NCBI GenBank assembly: GCA_950295325.1
Contig: OX485809.1
Span: forward strand, 24,304,001-24,368,000
Direction: 5' to 3'
DNA length: 64,000 nucleotides
DNA from: Polytrichum commune
Lineage: Eukaryota > Streptophyta > Polytrichopsida > Polytrichales > Polytrichaceae
Shown: positions 22,873-35,045 of the stretch, one piece after another
Layout of the letters: every line of letters starts with the position of its first letter
Numbering within the stretch: position 1 is the stretch's first letter
Notes under the pieces: model-generated
The model's input: only the letters and a program-made list of their open reading frames with translations
Databases searched by the model: none
Told to the model about the DNA's origin: nothing
Translations under genes and position numbers: made by a program

Positions 22873-23849
22873 TGGACATGTAGATATTTTGAGAGGTGTG
22901 GATGTGTTCCCCAACATCATAGGATTTTTCGAGGGAGGTATGTGTGTCATCAAACTTTTGGACAATCAATAGCAACAAAAATTTGACCGATTTGACCCGG
23001 GAATCATATTGATAGACCCCCCTTTAGCACATTACCATAGTGCCTTGTGAATGTGGGCGCATGTGGAATACTTGTTCATTTGAGTGTTGATGTGACATTT
23101 TCACACAAGTGTCAGTTTAAAACACTCGCACAAGACTTACGATGTGGAACGAAAAGAACTTCGATTTTGGCAAGCAAAGTGTCTAAAATCCGTAAAGGTA
23201 TCATGGAAGCAAATGTGTTTCGTCATGGGTGGGAAAGATGTATGAAAACCCTTGAGTATCAACTACATCTAATCTTAGTAGAAATCTATGTACTCCTCCC
23301 ACTTTTGTTAGAACGATACAAAGCACTCATATTGGCATTGATGCTCATGTCATTCTTCAATTTGTCGGGCCAAAACCACCACGCACAACTCAAATCCTAG
23401 AAGACTCATAATTACATGATTTTAAATACCTTACATACCTCGTCCTAAACAAAAGAAAATTTGACAATAATCAAACATCCGTCCCTCCATCTCAATAACT
23501 ATGGGATTATTAGTACTTCACCGAAGCCCACCTCTTAAAAGAGGCAACAAAACCTTAAGTTGTATTACAAACAACCGTAATCAACATTACGCCAACGGGC
23601 TCACATTCACGCCAGTACTATGATACATGTTATATATATATTCACATGAATTCAACTAAGGATTTGCAATAACCATGTAAAATGAAGGCGGAAATGATGG
23701 GAACCACTTCCTGGCTCGAGTAATTGTGAATCATGAAAACTAGGTAGCATAGCATCATAGACCCCAAACTAGTCCATCGAGATTAAAGTAAGATGAACCA
23801 ACCATAAATCTATAGGTGATGTATCTTTACCATGGCCCTAACAAGTAGT
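22873..23849. other. Intergenic, nothing recognised
   Basis: A 117-codon plus-strand frame at 23,047-23,400 shows no domain or compositional support. No other feature seen. Confidence 0.4.
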
Positions 23850-25250
23850 GTGTTGAGGGGGGTGTGAGGCCAAACCACCCACCCTTATGCGTCGTAGTCC
23901 GGGTGAGGGCGTAGGGCTCACATTCATACTCGTCCTAGTTTAATCTTTTCAACATCATTCATCCCCATTACATCACACATCCATGTTGTCACACCAATTT
24001 ATTCCATGTCATGAGTACAAGCGTTGACAAACGCTTTTCTCGATTATTGTTCTCTTAACACACCCTATCAAAATCCCACACGAGCTCACCCCTAATTCCA
24101 CGGATAACTAATGATCTAAACCAATCCATCATCTTAAACTTAGTTAGTTAGCCATGCTATAATGTAGTGTGGGCACTACTAAGTCCCCTTCTTTGTATAA
24201 CCCCAATCCCCATTATCATGGCCCTAAGCCCAGCTTCCATCCTAAAACCCGCCCCTCGGCACTTAGGCCCAACCTTATCCTTGAAAAACCAGCAACTTTG
24301 GCATCAAGCCTAGCTAATCCTTGAGAACCAACAACTTCGGCATTCAAGCCGAGCTCACTCCTTGAAAAACCAGCAACTTCGGCATCAAGCCTAGCTCATC
24401 CTTGATAACCAACAACTTCGGCACTCAAGCCGAGCTTACTCCTTGAAAGACCAGCTCCTTCGTCATCCAAGCCTAACTTCGGCACTCAAGCCGAGCTTAC
24501 TCCTTGAAAGGCCAGCTCCTTCGTCATCCAAACCTAACTTCGGCACTCAGGCCCAACCTTATCCTTGAAAAACCAGCAACTTCGGCATTAGGCCCAGCCT
24601 CATCCTTGATAACCAACAACTTCGGCATTCAAGCCGAGCTAACTCCTTGAAAGACTAGCTCCTTCGTCATCCAAGCCTAACTTCGGTACTCAGGCCCAAC
24701 CTTATCTTTGAAAAACCAGCAACTTCGGCATCAAGCCCAGCTAATCCTTGAAAGACCAGCAACTTCGGCATCAAGCCTAGCAAATCCTTGAGAACCAACA
24801 ACTTTGGCATTCAAGCCGAGCTTACTCCTTGAAAGACCAGCTCCTTCATCCCCGAGCTCCCTCGCTCTTGAGCCTCTCCCCCTCCACTAACTAGAAAAAA
24901 CCACACAAAACCCGAAGAGGCTTAACCCCTCACCCCTCTCCTACATAATAGAACCTCATCCTATCTACTAAACCCTCACCCCCTAAACCAACACGAACAT
25001 GTCCTAATTCAAACACTTAAACCCAAGGCCCTTCCCCTTGCTTCATCAAACACCACTCATTTAACCAAAACAACTTCTAATGCCACTAAGCCTCTAATTA
25101 CCCACACTAAATAAGCCTAAGGCCTAAAACATAAATCCACACCAAGCCTCACTCTTTTTAGTACTTTTAGTTGTTTCAATAACGACTTCAATTGCAATTC
25201 TAAGTAAATTCTAAACATAAAACAAATATGAGCAACCATTTTGGGCTCAT
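23850..25250 (-). mobile_element. Unclassified ~1.4-kb dispersed element, copy A
   Basis: In reverse complement it is colinear with 39,595-41,080. Shared blocks run in the same order: ATGAGCCCAAAATG, CTCATATTTGTTTTATG, AAGAGTGAGGCTTGGTGTGG, a long middle part with a GGTTTAGGGG block, then TCACCCGGACTA(C/G)GACGC and GGTTTGGCCTCACA at the far end. It is non-coding. Size and lack of frames would suit a solo LTR or a non-autonomous element. I could not place TG...CA ends or target duplications. A 40-bp minisatellite sits in its middle. Confidence 0.6.
24255..24850 (-). repeat. ~40-bp minisatellite inside dispersed element copy A
   Basis: About fourteen degenerate units of 40-41 bp alternate between the types CTTGAAAAACCAGCAACTTC plus GGCATCAAGCC, and CTTGAGAACCAACAACTTCG plus GCATTCAAGCCGAGC. 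Several units carry GTCATCCAAGCC variants. There is no conserved frame. Confidence 0.88.
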
Positions 25251-25375
25251 AGGGGGCATTGGCCGAAATGCCATTGTGGATATACTTGCTGAAACAATGC
25301 CAGGATGGGTCATGAACGGGGTGGGAAAACTTCATGTGTAGGGTTAATCAGGGGCTGACAAGTGTCAAGGTTGTG

Positions 25376-25731
25376 GGCCCGGGCTGAATCACATGTGTGT
25401 TTGGATGGGCCCCGCCTGTCCCACGCCTCCTTCAATGTTTGGTCTCCTTGCCCGCACTTGCGTGGGAACTCTTCCTCGTTGGGAACCAATGTGACAATAC
25501 CCGGTCCAAATCACAAATATTCAAGTTGACATCACTTTCATCATTCTCAAATTAATTGATGGAATTCCTTTACATGCCAAACGAACTTAATGGCTTAAGT
25601 GACCGGGTATTGTCACATTGGTTCCCACGGGGAAGAGTTCCCACGCAAGTGCGGGCAAAAAGACCAGGCACTGAAGGAGGTGTGGGAAGGGTGGAACCCA
25701 GTTGAACACAAATGTGATTTAACCTGGGGCG
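25376..25731. mobile_element. Foldback element with ~130-bp inverted arms, best copy
   Basis: The left arm (about 25,376-25,510) reads TTGCCCGCACTTGCGTGGGA, then TTGGGAACCAATGTGACAAT. The right arm (about 25,597-25,731) is its reverse complement with modest divergence, around an ~85-bp AT-rich loop. Related copies are at 9,029-9,255 and 50,921-51,220. No coding capacity; no target duplication recognised. Confidence 0.8.
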
Positions 25732-26024
25732 GGTTGAGGACACCCATTTTTGAAAGCGGCAACAACATCAAGTTGTTTGAAGCTCTGTCCCTCCGGGTAG
25801 TACACTAAATGTGATATTTAGTGTCACCAATTCTAATTGCCTTGCTCAATACCATCTGTAAACCGTGGTATAGTGTCACCAACCCTAAATGTACACCCAA
25901 CATTATTTATCATTCCTTGTAATTTTTTGGGGGGATAATAGATTTACAGTGTTGCAATTACTGTAACTTACCCACTGATTCTTTCTCCAAGTTTCAATCA
26001 TCCACGACAATACAATGTTCTCCC

Positions 26025-26655
26025 GCTTAAGTACGCACTTTGAATTGGAGTTGTTGGTGTGCACTTAGTAGGTTGGTGCGTACTTTACTCATATCGCTTT
26101 CTAGACCTTTTGATTCGATGAATCGCAACGCGTAACGGATGAAACTTTAGGCAATCCGCTTGACTGAAGCCCAATGATGTGAAATCATTGCAAAGTTGAG
26201 CAAGCCAAATGTGCCGAGCAAGCGGGCGTTAGGGCAGGAGTACGAAGTCAGTGAAGGCGCCATCCATATTATTCTGGAAACTATGCAAATTGAAGAAGAA
26301 TCACCTATCGATGACGAAATCCAGCCTATCGAGACATTTGCCGAATGTAAAAGTGATACTGACTTCAAAGGCTCTGAAGCTCTACACAACATTGTCCTCG
26401 ACATCGATGACCAATTGCTTTGCTCCGATGTTCAAACGGATGTTGGATAGATGTATGGTGAATTGGGACGATCATTTGAGACATTTTAGCAAAACATTAA
26501 TAAACTGACATTGAATGTCAACCGTAAAAAAATCATGCATTCACAGCAAATGACTATGCATGACACGTTCAAACAACAAAGTACGAACCTTGACTTTGGC
26601 CAAAAAAATCGCACACTTAACCGGGACGCATACTTAAACGGGTGCGTACTTAAGC
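26025..26655 (+). mobile_element. pogo/Tigger-type element, internally degraded
   Basis: GCTTAAGTACGCAC at 26,025-26,038 and its reverse complement at 26,642-26,655 form terminal inverted repeats. Related sub-terminal motifs (TGGTGCGTAC, ACGCATACTTAAACGGG) lie next to them. A TA dinucleotide follows the right end after CAG, in keeping with TA-targeting Tc1/mariner-pogo elements; the left flank is mutated. Inside is an N-terminal piece of a pogo-type transposase (26,157-26,450). Confidence 0.7.
26157..26450 (+). pseudogene. pogo/Tigger transposase N-terminal DNA-binding fragment
   Basis: The frame reads RLTEAQ, a TGA stop, CEIIAKLSKPNVPSKRAL, then QEYEVSEGAI. This is the helix-turn-helix (psq/CENP-B-like) start of plant pogo/Tigger transposases, where LTEAQRCEII and VSEGAIR are typical; the TGA replaces Arg (CGA to TGA). 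Downstream the frame is acidic (EEESPIDDEI, DIDDQLL) and no longer resembles transposase. The catalytic domain is absent. Its position between the inverted repeats at 26,025 and 26,655 ties it to that element. Recognition is from family knowledge, not a search. Confidence 0.6.
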
Positions 26656-26864
26656 AGTAGATTATTGTATTTTCATCACATATTGGTGACCAGAGAAGGT
26701 AGGGTTATGGCCAACGGATGGAACTCATCCACCATCCACGACAATATTTGTTCACTTATTTACGAGAAGCGTCATCCGAAAGGTCACCATAGCGACATCA
26801 AATACCTTATGACACCAAATGTCATATTTAGTGTAGTATTGTTACTTAGTCTCCAACATATTAA

Positions 26865-27363
26865 GGGCCACTTCACACATGAGCCAAGAGCCGTGACTGT
26901 GAAATCGTGAGAGCCCAAAAGAATGTGTTCAAAGGCCGTCCAAACACACCTCCAACATCATGTAGCGCGGTCACGGGTCCTCAAGTGTAGTGTGAAGTCA
27001 TATGCGACCGGGTCCTCAACCAAATGATGTTTCAATGAATTTCTATTCATGCGGGTCCTCACACATGATAAAATAGAATAAATCAACGGTTGTGAGCATT
27101 CACAGTGCCATGGTTTCCCATTTTTGTGTTAGGCCTACCACCATGAGGTGGTTTTTGAAAATAATCCAAGTGATCATGAAACATGATCCATTCGATGCCA
27201 TGTAGGAATCCATGTAGACTTTACATCCATCTTGCATTCACATACACCATTGGTCCCTCAAGCGCAATGTGAAGCGAATTTGGACCGGCTCCACCTTTTC
27301 CACCAATGAGAGTGATTGAAGTGTATTGGTCACATGCTCTCAGTCTCATGTGTGAAGTGGACC
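26865..27363. mobile_element. Second Tourist-like element family
   Basis: The left end GGGCCACTTCACACATGAG after TTA(A) at 26,861-26,864 mirrors the right end CTCATGTGTGAAGTGGACC before TTA at 27,364-27,366. TTA flanks suggest a PIF/Harbinger-type 3-bp duplication. About 500 bp, non-coding, with internal repeated GGGTCCTCAA and GGTCCTCA phrases. A fragment of the left end recurs at 52,843-52,920. Confidence 0.7.
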
Positions 27364-28390
27364 TTAGTGGGCCGGTTGCAGTTGGTGTTTGTGTGGATTG
27401 GGGAGATTTTGGTTGAGATTGTTGTGAGAGGATAATAAGGCAGATAGTAATTAGACAATATATTGGTGGAATCCTCTAGAACTACCGAGAATGGTAGAAG
27501 AGGGGGTTGTATAATAGTAAAAATTAATAAAATAATAAGTCTGCCACTTGTCATCATCTACCTTCACCGGTAAGGTTGGCTATACCTACCCATGCCGATA
27601 TCCGGTCATGGCTAGGTCTATACCCTCGGGGTAACCGGGGTTAGTATCTGTTTAAGTCCAATCACAGTCTGGTACCCTCATGATATCCGGGGACTTAATC
27701 CTCTAGTGTTAATCTTTGTGGGCTGATATCCTCGGGATACCCGGGGCTACTAATGTCTTATACTCTGGACTAGGGTATCTACCCTAAGGCTCAAATGGCC
27801 ATTTCTACCTTAACGCTCATATAACATTGCTGGTCTTAACTAATACATCAGATTGCCTAATTAGATTGATTCTAAGCTTAATTATCTAACAGAGATGATG
27901 TCCTTGGGCCAGTTACAGGTGTTGTGGCTGAAGTTTCCTTTATCTCTGCTACTTCCTTCCTTCCTTACTTGGCTGGTTATTTTTGTTCTACTCTCAACTT
28001 GTTCAGTGTCCATTGGGGAGATTTTTGGGCATACTCAGTCAGGTCAACATCCTAGTGTTTTTAAGCTCAACTGCTTACATGTTCACATCTTCTTGTTTTT
28101 CTTTACTAATTCCGGGTTATTTTCCTTAGACTCCTCTACAATGATGGGTAAATTCCATGGAGTCTTGAACCTCAACCGGTTATTTTTCAAACTCAACCGG
28201 TTCAGCTGGTCGGTTCTCCCTGTTCATTGCTTGTTGACTTCGAATAAGTATTGGGGTTTTTCCCTCGGACTTGGGCTTTCGGTTGCAGGCAAGACCTCCA
28301 ATTTTGGTTGAACAACTTCGTCTGTGAGGTTGATGGCCTCTTTGCGACGACGCACACGAAGGGCTCGTCACACTGGCCACTTCCGGCACC
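27364..28390. other. Intergenic; short spaced repeats
   Basis: The motif TA(C/T)CCTC, six to eight bases, then CCGGGG occurs three times at about 53-bp spacing (27,620-27,640; 27,673-27,692; 27,727-27,746). A 138-codon plus frame at 27,895-28,311 is Leu/Phe/Ser-rich with no domain and probably chance. Confidence 0.4.
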
Positions 28391-28800
28391 ATCTGTCAGC
28401 ATCTCTGGCTGTAATAGTGTGAAAAGTGGTGGGCCAACATTTGTTTCTCAACATAGTCCCCGACGATTTTATGGTTAATTATTCTAGCGGTGAAGTTGGA
28501 ATGATCGTGGTTCATGGCTAGAACTGGACGGAAATTCTGGTGTGATCGAAGCCTGGGAATGGCATTGGGTTGAGGGAGGCCATGGACGAAGCCATGAAGA
28601 AGACCATCACCAAGGAGGGAGACATCGTCAAGAACCAGGAGACAACATTGCCTCCTCCTTGGTTGTCCCCTTGTGTGCTAGTGAGGGGCTGATCACACCA
28701 GTCAATTCTAACACCATCCATCGGCATCTCCAGCTGTAATAGTGTGAAAAGTGGTGGACCAACATCTACTTCTCAATATGATCCTCACCTCAACAACTTC
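28391..28800 (+). repeat. Direct duplication at 325-bp offset
   Basis: ACCATC, six bases, then GCATCTC and GCTGTAATAGTGTGAAAAGT with GTGG(G/A)CCAACAT is present at about 28,388-28,450 and again at 28,713-28,775. Later ACTGGACGGAAA corresponds to ACCAGACGGAAA. It is a local tandem duplication of unidentified, relatively GC-rich sequence, possibly from an LTR-element leader. Confidence 0.6.
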
Positions 28801-28979
28801 ACGGCTGGAACCAGACGGAAACTTTGGTGTGTGGAGGGGCATGAGAGGCGTAAGGGAGGACAGTGTGGAGGGGGGCCTTGTAAAGCTTTCTTGTATTTAG
28901 TTCCGCGTGGTTCAATACAGTTTCCGCATTCCTATGCTGCGGTGTCTTTTTGTCCTTCCCTTTTTAGAAACTAGGAGCT

Positions 28980-31687
28980 TGTGGGAGTGGTTAATTAATT
29001 GAAATCCCGATAAGTAGTTGTGAATCCTATGCCAATGTATTCAATTTGAATGCCGATATGGATCAATCCACCTCCGGTACTTGATATACAAAACACTTTG
29101 GACATATTGATATGGACAAATCCCACAACTATCATATTGTGTTGGACATTGGTTGTTTAGTATCTTCTAATGAGGGATCCATCGTGACAAAGAGGGAAGA
29201 ATCCGGAAGGATCTTCATGTGGAGGATACATAATTTTTGTATATACACACGCCGATCTTCACAAGACCTTCCCGAGTGTTGACTTATTATTAGCCTTGTA
29301 TTAGCCTTGTAAGCCTACCATGATACCTTTTTAGCCTTTGCCGCCCAATTTTTTTTCCACCAATACCCACATGCCACACGCGCCCCCCCCCCGGCGGGCA
29401 CTTACCCCAATTTGCATGATGAGAGGTGAGCCATACTTTACACGTGGGGAAGTGGGTCGGGTGGGAGGTGAGTTACCTCCCCCCCAAAAAACGAATTTGA
29501 TCCTATCTAAAACCAACTTAATTTTTAAGTGTATTATTTGAATAAGTTGAACACTTTGATGTTATTGAGGATTTAAGTTCTAATATGTAGTATGGGTGGC
29601 TTCCAATGCAACTACATATGTTGTATTTTGATTAATAATGTCTAGTGTGAGTAATTTCATCTTCTCCTTGACATAAGACAATTTATATAATAAGGTTTCA
29701 AACACATAAATATCTAAAATAAGATTTTTAAACTCAATGAAGTCCATATAAATTGTGAATATAGTCGTATATTGGGATCCCATGCTCTCATTTTAACCAA
29801 TGTTAACCAATTGGTACCAAATCCCCGCCGGCTATGAGGGCGGTTCTTTGATTTTATATCCATTGTTCTCAGATTTTCAAATTACTAGACTTGATTCATA
29901 ACTGTGGTTCTCGAAAAATCAAAACCATGTCAAGTAACCTTCTTGCCAGTTCTTTGTTGGTTCTTTCATGAAAACCACTAGATCTTTGAAATTTTTTAAT
30001 CAATTGAAACCAGAGGTTTTTTTTGTTGTAAAAACTCACAAAACCCCAAAACCAAGGGTTCTTTGCTTCTAATATGCCTTCAAAAACTGGAACCAGAGGT
30101 TAGTAACAAAATCAAATACCCGCCCAACATTGGTTTTAACTTGTTATTCTTTAATTTTCCTAAAAAACCTATCTTCACCAAGTAAATGATTTTGTGGCAT
30201 GCATGCTAGACTAAACATATGATTTGGTGTGGTCCACGCTATTCATCATCAACCCACATGAACGATCTTGCAATTACTAGGTTGGCTTTTAGCGAAGGTG
30301 TGTGGTGCGCTTTCTATTGAATAGTATGTGTGTGCCAAATGTAATCTTTTGTCTTACGTGGGTAGATAGTTTCAGCCTACAATTGGAATTTGAGCACAGA
30401 TAAAGTGGTCAGATTCATATCTTGTGTATATCGGAAATGATTGTGCCTTTTCAAGCATGGTTGCACAACCTCAAAGGAAAAATCCACTTTTGTTTATGAC
30501 GTTTGCTGCCGACAATTAAAGAGAGGGCATAACCACTTTGGGACCACTTCCAATTGAAGAAGGAACAAAGTTTTGTTTGTACCCACCGTAAGACCAAGTC
30601 TCGTGTACATCAAGTAAGTGCCTCACTGTTAAAATCTCAAACTCAAAACTAGTTTCCTTAATTAGATGTGGTAAACTATTGTTTTACACATTGCTTGGAT
30701 CATGAATAGGCAAGCATAAGTATCGTTCCAAGCACGCGTGAACCTCAAAGAATATGCACTTTGACCATAGATCCTAGGAGCGTACAAACTTTGATCATCA
30801 CCATCACTCTTCCACATTCATAAATGCTAATTGGAAGGATTATTTCATTCCATGATTTAAAGATAAACCGGTCCGTAGAATTGGAATTGTGCTCAATAGG
30901 CAGACATACCTTGGGAGGAGTCACGGATACCTCTTTCATTAACATGGCACTTATCAATTCGAGTACCTCACTAAACCACATGTAGCAATGTAGTGATTAT
31001 AAACCATAGAGGGCTCTATGTTACCTCTTTTAGAGTCTCTAAATGTAGTTTCCATACGGGATTCGAGAATGCATCGACCAATGTAGAATTGACACGTGGT
31101 GAAACTCAAGATGATCATATTTTGTGTGGAAATAGAGAGTCCTCTACGGTACTATAGGATCTAATATCATCCACAAAAGTTTATAGCAATGTGTAACTCT
31201 TATGATAATCCACATCAATAGGACAAATTGGTGTAGTTGGGAGCCCGTGCCTCGATCAAATGGGGCGAATCTTCATAACGCTCATTCAAACAAAAGAACT
31301 TGCTCCGCCCCAACTCAACAAATCACGAGAGCCCAAATTGGGTGTTGAATTTGTCCACAAGCCTTTGAGCTCAAACTTTTGAACACATGGGAACAAGCCT
31401 CCACCTTCCATTGGGTTTCCTACACATGTGCTTCGGTCAAGCATTCTTGACCTTTCTTGCACCTCGGGCATCCATTCGGTCCCACTACACCGGTCATGGT
31501 ATTTGGTGTCATGTACATTATTTGCGAAGAGCCTAAAGTAGATGCCTAGAGGTTTCAAAGTGCCATGTCTTCACATTGTCAACATGACACTAATCGTCAA
31601 CATAGCTTATTTATTTAAAGTGAAAATTTATCTACATTACGACATTTAGCATAGCGTATTTGGATACTTGAGATAATAGTGTTGTGT
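28980..31687. other. Intergenic, nothing recognised
   Basis: Includes a C-run and G/C-rich patch at about 29,378-29,400 and 29,480-29,490. Open frames on both strands lack recognisable domains. Confidence 0.4.
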
Positions 31688-31808
31688 TTTAGTATGCAAG
31701 GGCAAAAACGATTGAGCACACTAATGGCAAGTGTCATGTGTTTATATTCTAGTATGCAAGAGGAAGATATTCTTCAGCGTACTAATGGCAAATGTCATTT
31801 GTGTATAC
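31688..31808 (+). repeat. ~62-bp tandem duplication
   Basis: TTAGTATGCAAG-G through ACTAATGGCAAGTGTCAT-TGTGTATA occurs twice back to back with moderate divergence. Confidence 0.65.
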
Positions 31809-32339
31809 TTTAGTCAACTTGTAGACCATTGTGTAACATAGGCATACACCTCATAACTCACATACATTGTCCTAATTTTTTTTTTAAACTCGACAACAAC
31901 CAAGCCCCAGTTGACTTGCACCCATGAACCCAAACACCCACACCTAATTCACCAAAAACTCACAAACGGAAGCCCCCCCCCCCTTTTAAACTATTATTTA
32001 ACAAAGCCCACCTCCCGGAAGGTAGGGAGTACGCCTACCCTATCACTTGGTAAAGCATGATTAGGATAAGGAAGAACATGCTCCCATTCACGTCGGTGCA
32101 AATAAAAAACACCTATGTTATTTTTAATTTATTTTAATGCTCTCCTATCATAATGTTGTTGTTGTTATTTTTATTATTATAATATCAAGGAACTACATTT
32201 ATTATCCCAATTTGTGAGGGAGGGCTAATAATGTGTGTGGGAAATTAGGGAAGGTGATACTAAATTTCATTACACTATGATATTAGTGTCACCAAAAGAT
32301 CTAGGAAGCATTGTTCATATTGACATTATTCACTGACAA

Positions 32340-32377
32340 ACTCTCTCTCTCTCTCTATGTAGAGAGAGAGAAGAGAG
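32340..32377. repeat. CT run followed by GA run
   Basis: CTCTCTCT then, after ATGTA, GAGAGAGAGAAGAGAG. The two runs form a small inverted repeat. Confidence 0.8.
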
Positions 32378-32687
32378 ACAGAGATTTCTTGAGTAGATCT
32401 ATGCTTACATTCAAGCATAGTCCCTTCATGATACATCCTCTTATTTAGAGGCCAAACCATTCTTCTACATATCTATGTATTTAGTAACGAACACAAGGTG
32501 AATAATAGCATAACCCAATTGTTATTTATGTCACACAAACGAATATGGCACAATCACACATTTTGTATCATTGAGTATTGTACATGTTCCTTAGCCATTT
32601 GGACTTTGTATGACCAAAAATTGAGGCAGGTAGCATACACCTCCCACAAGTCCTCACTACTTACACTAATCCTAGAAGTTATTAAGG

Positions 32688-32850
32688 GTAAATTACCAAT
32701 GCGGCTTAACCTTTGAAAGGAGGTTCTCATTCTCATGTCACCTTTCACTTCATACATGATTAGGTAAACATCTTGGTCCGTGGATGCATAGAACTGGATC
32801 TACAATGGACATTAGTTAGGTAATACTTACCTAACCCTAAAATAATTAGT
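32688..32850 (-). repeat. Short dispersed repeat, copy 1 (inverted relative to copy 2)
   Basis: In reverse complement it is colinear with 34,890-35,045: TTTACCTAATCAT(A/G)TAT, then CCTC-TTTCAAAGGTTAA and GG(C/T)AATTTTACCCT. The outer ends read TTAGGGT inward, suggesting a MITE with short terminal inverted repeats. Confidence 0.55.
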
Positions 32851-32890
32851 CCTTTGGGTTATATTTTTATTACATGTTCAATTCATTTAT

Positions 32891-32930
<40 letters not shown>
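32891..32930 (+). repeat. GA dinucleotide microsatellite
   Basis: About 20 uninterrupted GA units. Confidence 0.95.
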
Positions 32931-32932
<2 letters not shown>

Positions 32933-34889
32933 ACTCTACATGCACTTTAGAACATTCACTTTCTTTCTTGAAATGTTTGGTAAATGAGCACAAATTCTGT
33001 ATCACTTAGTGAAAATTTCAGCCCTCACTAATTTTGAGACTTGGCTAAATGGTTTGTGTTTCAGGAATGAGTACCACACACACCAATTGGGATAATCATT
33101 TGGTTCTTGATTCTTAAGTTTGAATAATAGTGGCATTTTTCTTTTCCTTTTTTTTTTTTTTTTGATGGATGTTTCACGTATATGTTTCAGAGTACTTTTG
33201 GCGTGGTATGATGCACCATTTTGTTTACTTTTAGTGTATGTTTTTTAGTGCATATGTATTGATGCTCTCGTTCATGTTGTAGAAAGTATGAGTGGTTTCA
33301 CTTTTCGCCCTTCATTCTGTTGAAGTCCCACTATTAGGGACCGGTATCTTATGGTTTGCCTTTGGATAGCAATGTCATAATATATGCCGTGGCAATCTCT
33401 CAAATTCCTTATTTGGACAACATGGTCTAGAGACGGGTTAATATAGTGTTGTTTCTTTATTTATGTTATCGATATACCGTACTTCTCTAGCAGCTTGGGT
33501 AGAAAATAATTAATTTTGAAGGTGCCTAATTTTTCTGGGAAATTAATTTTGTTGAGTGTCAAAAAAAAAAAAAAACATTCAAAGAGTGCCTAAAATCACA
33601 ATAATGCAAGTGACATAGTCTCTCACAAAGACCACTCCGTATAACTCTCACACAAGGCAAAACCTTGACATACAAGTAAAAGACAAGCTCCAGGGTAAGG
33701 AATGTTGGTCAAGGGAAGTGTTTAGGTTAATCGTAGCCGCCATAGATGAAATTAGGGAAACCATCCATGAATTATAAGAATGACTTGGGTGAATGTCTAA
33801 CTTATTTTTAAGTACTTTTCTAATTTGCCCGATTTTAGAATATTATTCTATAGATTGCCTAACTTACTTTTGCACTTTAATTAATTATCACGCAAAAAGG
33901 TGCCCACGTTGCTAGAGAGCTACGGTAGTGACTTAGAATGGCCATAGTGTTTTGATGTAAAGGTTCACTATACACAAGCATTGTGATGAGGAGCACGTGC
34001 TTTTGAGTAACCAAAGGTGGTATTGTATTATATGGGGATTTATTGTGGTTTGTGTTGGCGTTAGGGACGTGAGGCAACATGATTTGAACGCTTGGTTCAT
34101 CACGTGTCCTTGTGGTGTCTTTTGCAATTCATAAGCCCTTTAAGTGTCCTTCGTTTTTGCATATGGATAAATTAGTATCAGTAGGATAAAATTTGTCCAT
34201 TTACAACCATCTGTTGCAACTTGTGGCGAGAAAGTGCATTATTTAACCCATTTTGATTGACAATTGGAGGTTTTTCGCAACGTTTTGTGGATAATGGGTA
34301 ACCAAAACCCCATAACATTATTGAGATCCATAACATTGTTTTGTTTGACTAACATTATTCCACGGAATTTTCCAATATCATGTCTATATATGGGAAATAT
34401 TCCATGAAATATGGATCTAAATAATGTTATGACTTTGGATGACGACCAAATTGATTTATTTATGCATTTTTCTTGCCACGAGTTGCAACAACCAAGTCGC
34501 AACGGATGGTGGCAATGAACATGGTTTCTTCTTGAGTGTGTCAAGCCATGCATACATGTCGTTCTTGTAGCATATAGTAATTTGGCCGCACTACATGAGC
34601 GTGGTCGCAAACAATTTCTAGGTTTTTATTTTAAGTTTGGACCATTTTATGTCGACTACAAAGAAGGTTGTGTAAAATTTGTGGGAGGACTTTGTTGTGG
34701 AGATAGGTGTTTAATATGGCTGTTATTAAAAATATTTTATTTAAGTTGTTCATGAAGATGTAGATGCCATGTAGGTGGTTGTTGCATCTTTACCAAGGCT
34801 CTCTCTCTCTCTCTCTCTATACTTTGTTCGAATTGTGCCATAGATGAACAGATTTAGTTTAAAAGCATTACCCTAATGAACCTAGTGTT
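32931..34889. other. Intergenic, nothing recognised
   Basis: Contains a T run near 33,148-33,163, an A run near 33,560-33,575 and a CT microsatellite at 34,799-34,820. A 123-codon minus frame at 34,239-34,610 has no recognised domain. Confidence 0.4.
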
Positions 34890-35045
34890 CTAGGGCTAAA
34901 TGAGGTTTTACCTAACTGTTTTCAACCATAGATCTCACACTTAGAATCTACGGATGAGAGCATTTACCTAATCATATATAAGGGGTGAGGAGAGCATTGA
35001 GCCTTCCTCTCAAAGGTTAAAACCGCTTAGGCAATTTTACCCTAA
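34890..35045 (+). repeat. Short dispersed repeat, copy 2
   Basis: Plus-orientation partner of 32,688-32,850, sharing the TTTACCTAATCAT core and the CAAAGGTTAA and ATTTTACCCTAA ends. Confidence 0.55.

Noticed and set aside
24255-24850. CRISPR-like array of regularly spaced repeats
   Set aside because: Units are contiguous and degenerate without unique spacers, no cas genes are present, and the DNA is eukaryotic; it is a minisatellite.
28540-28740. Short frame in the duplicated region suggesting a gag-like start (MDEAMKKTITKEGD)
   Set aside because: It is short, lies within a local duplication and has no downstream retroelement domains or LTRs.
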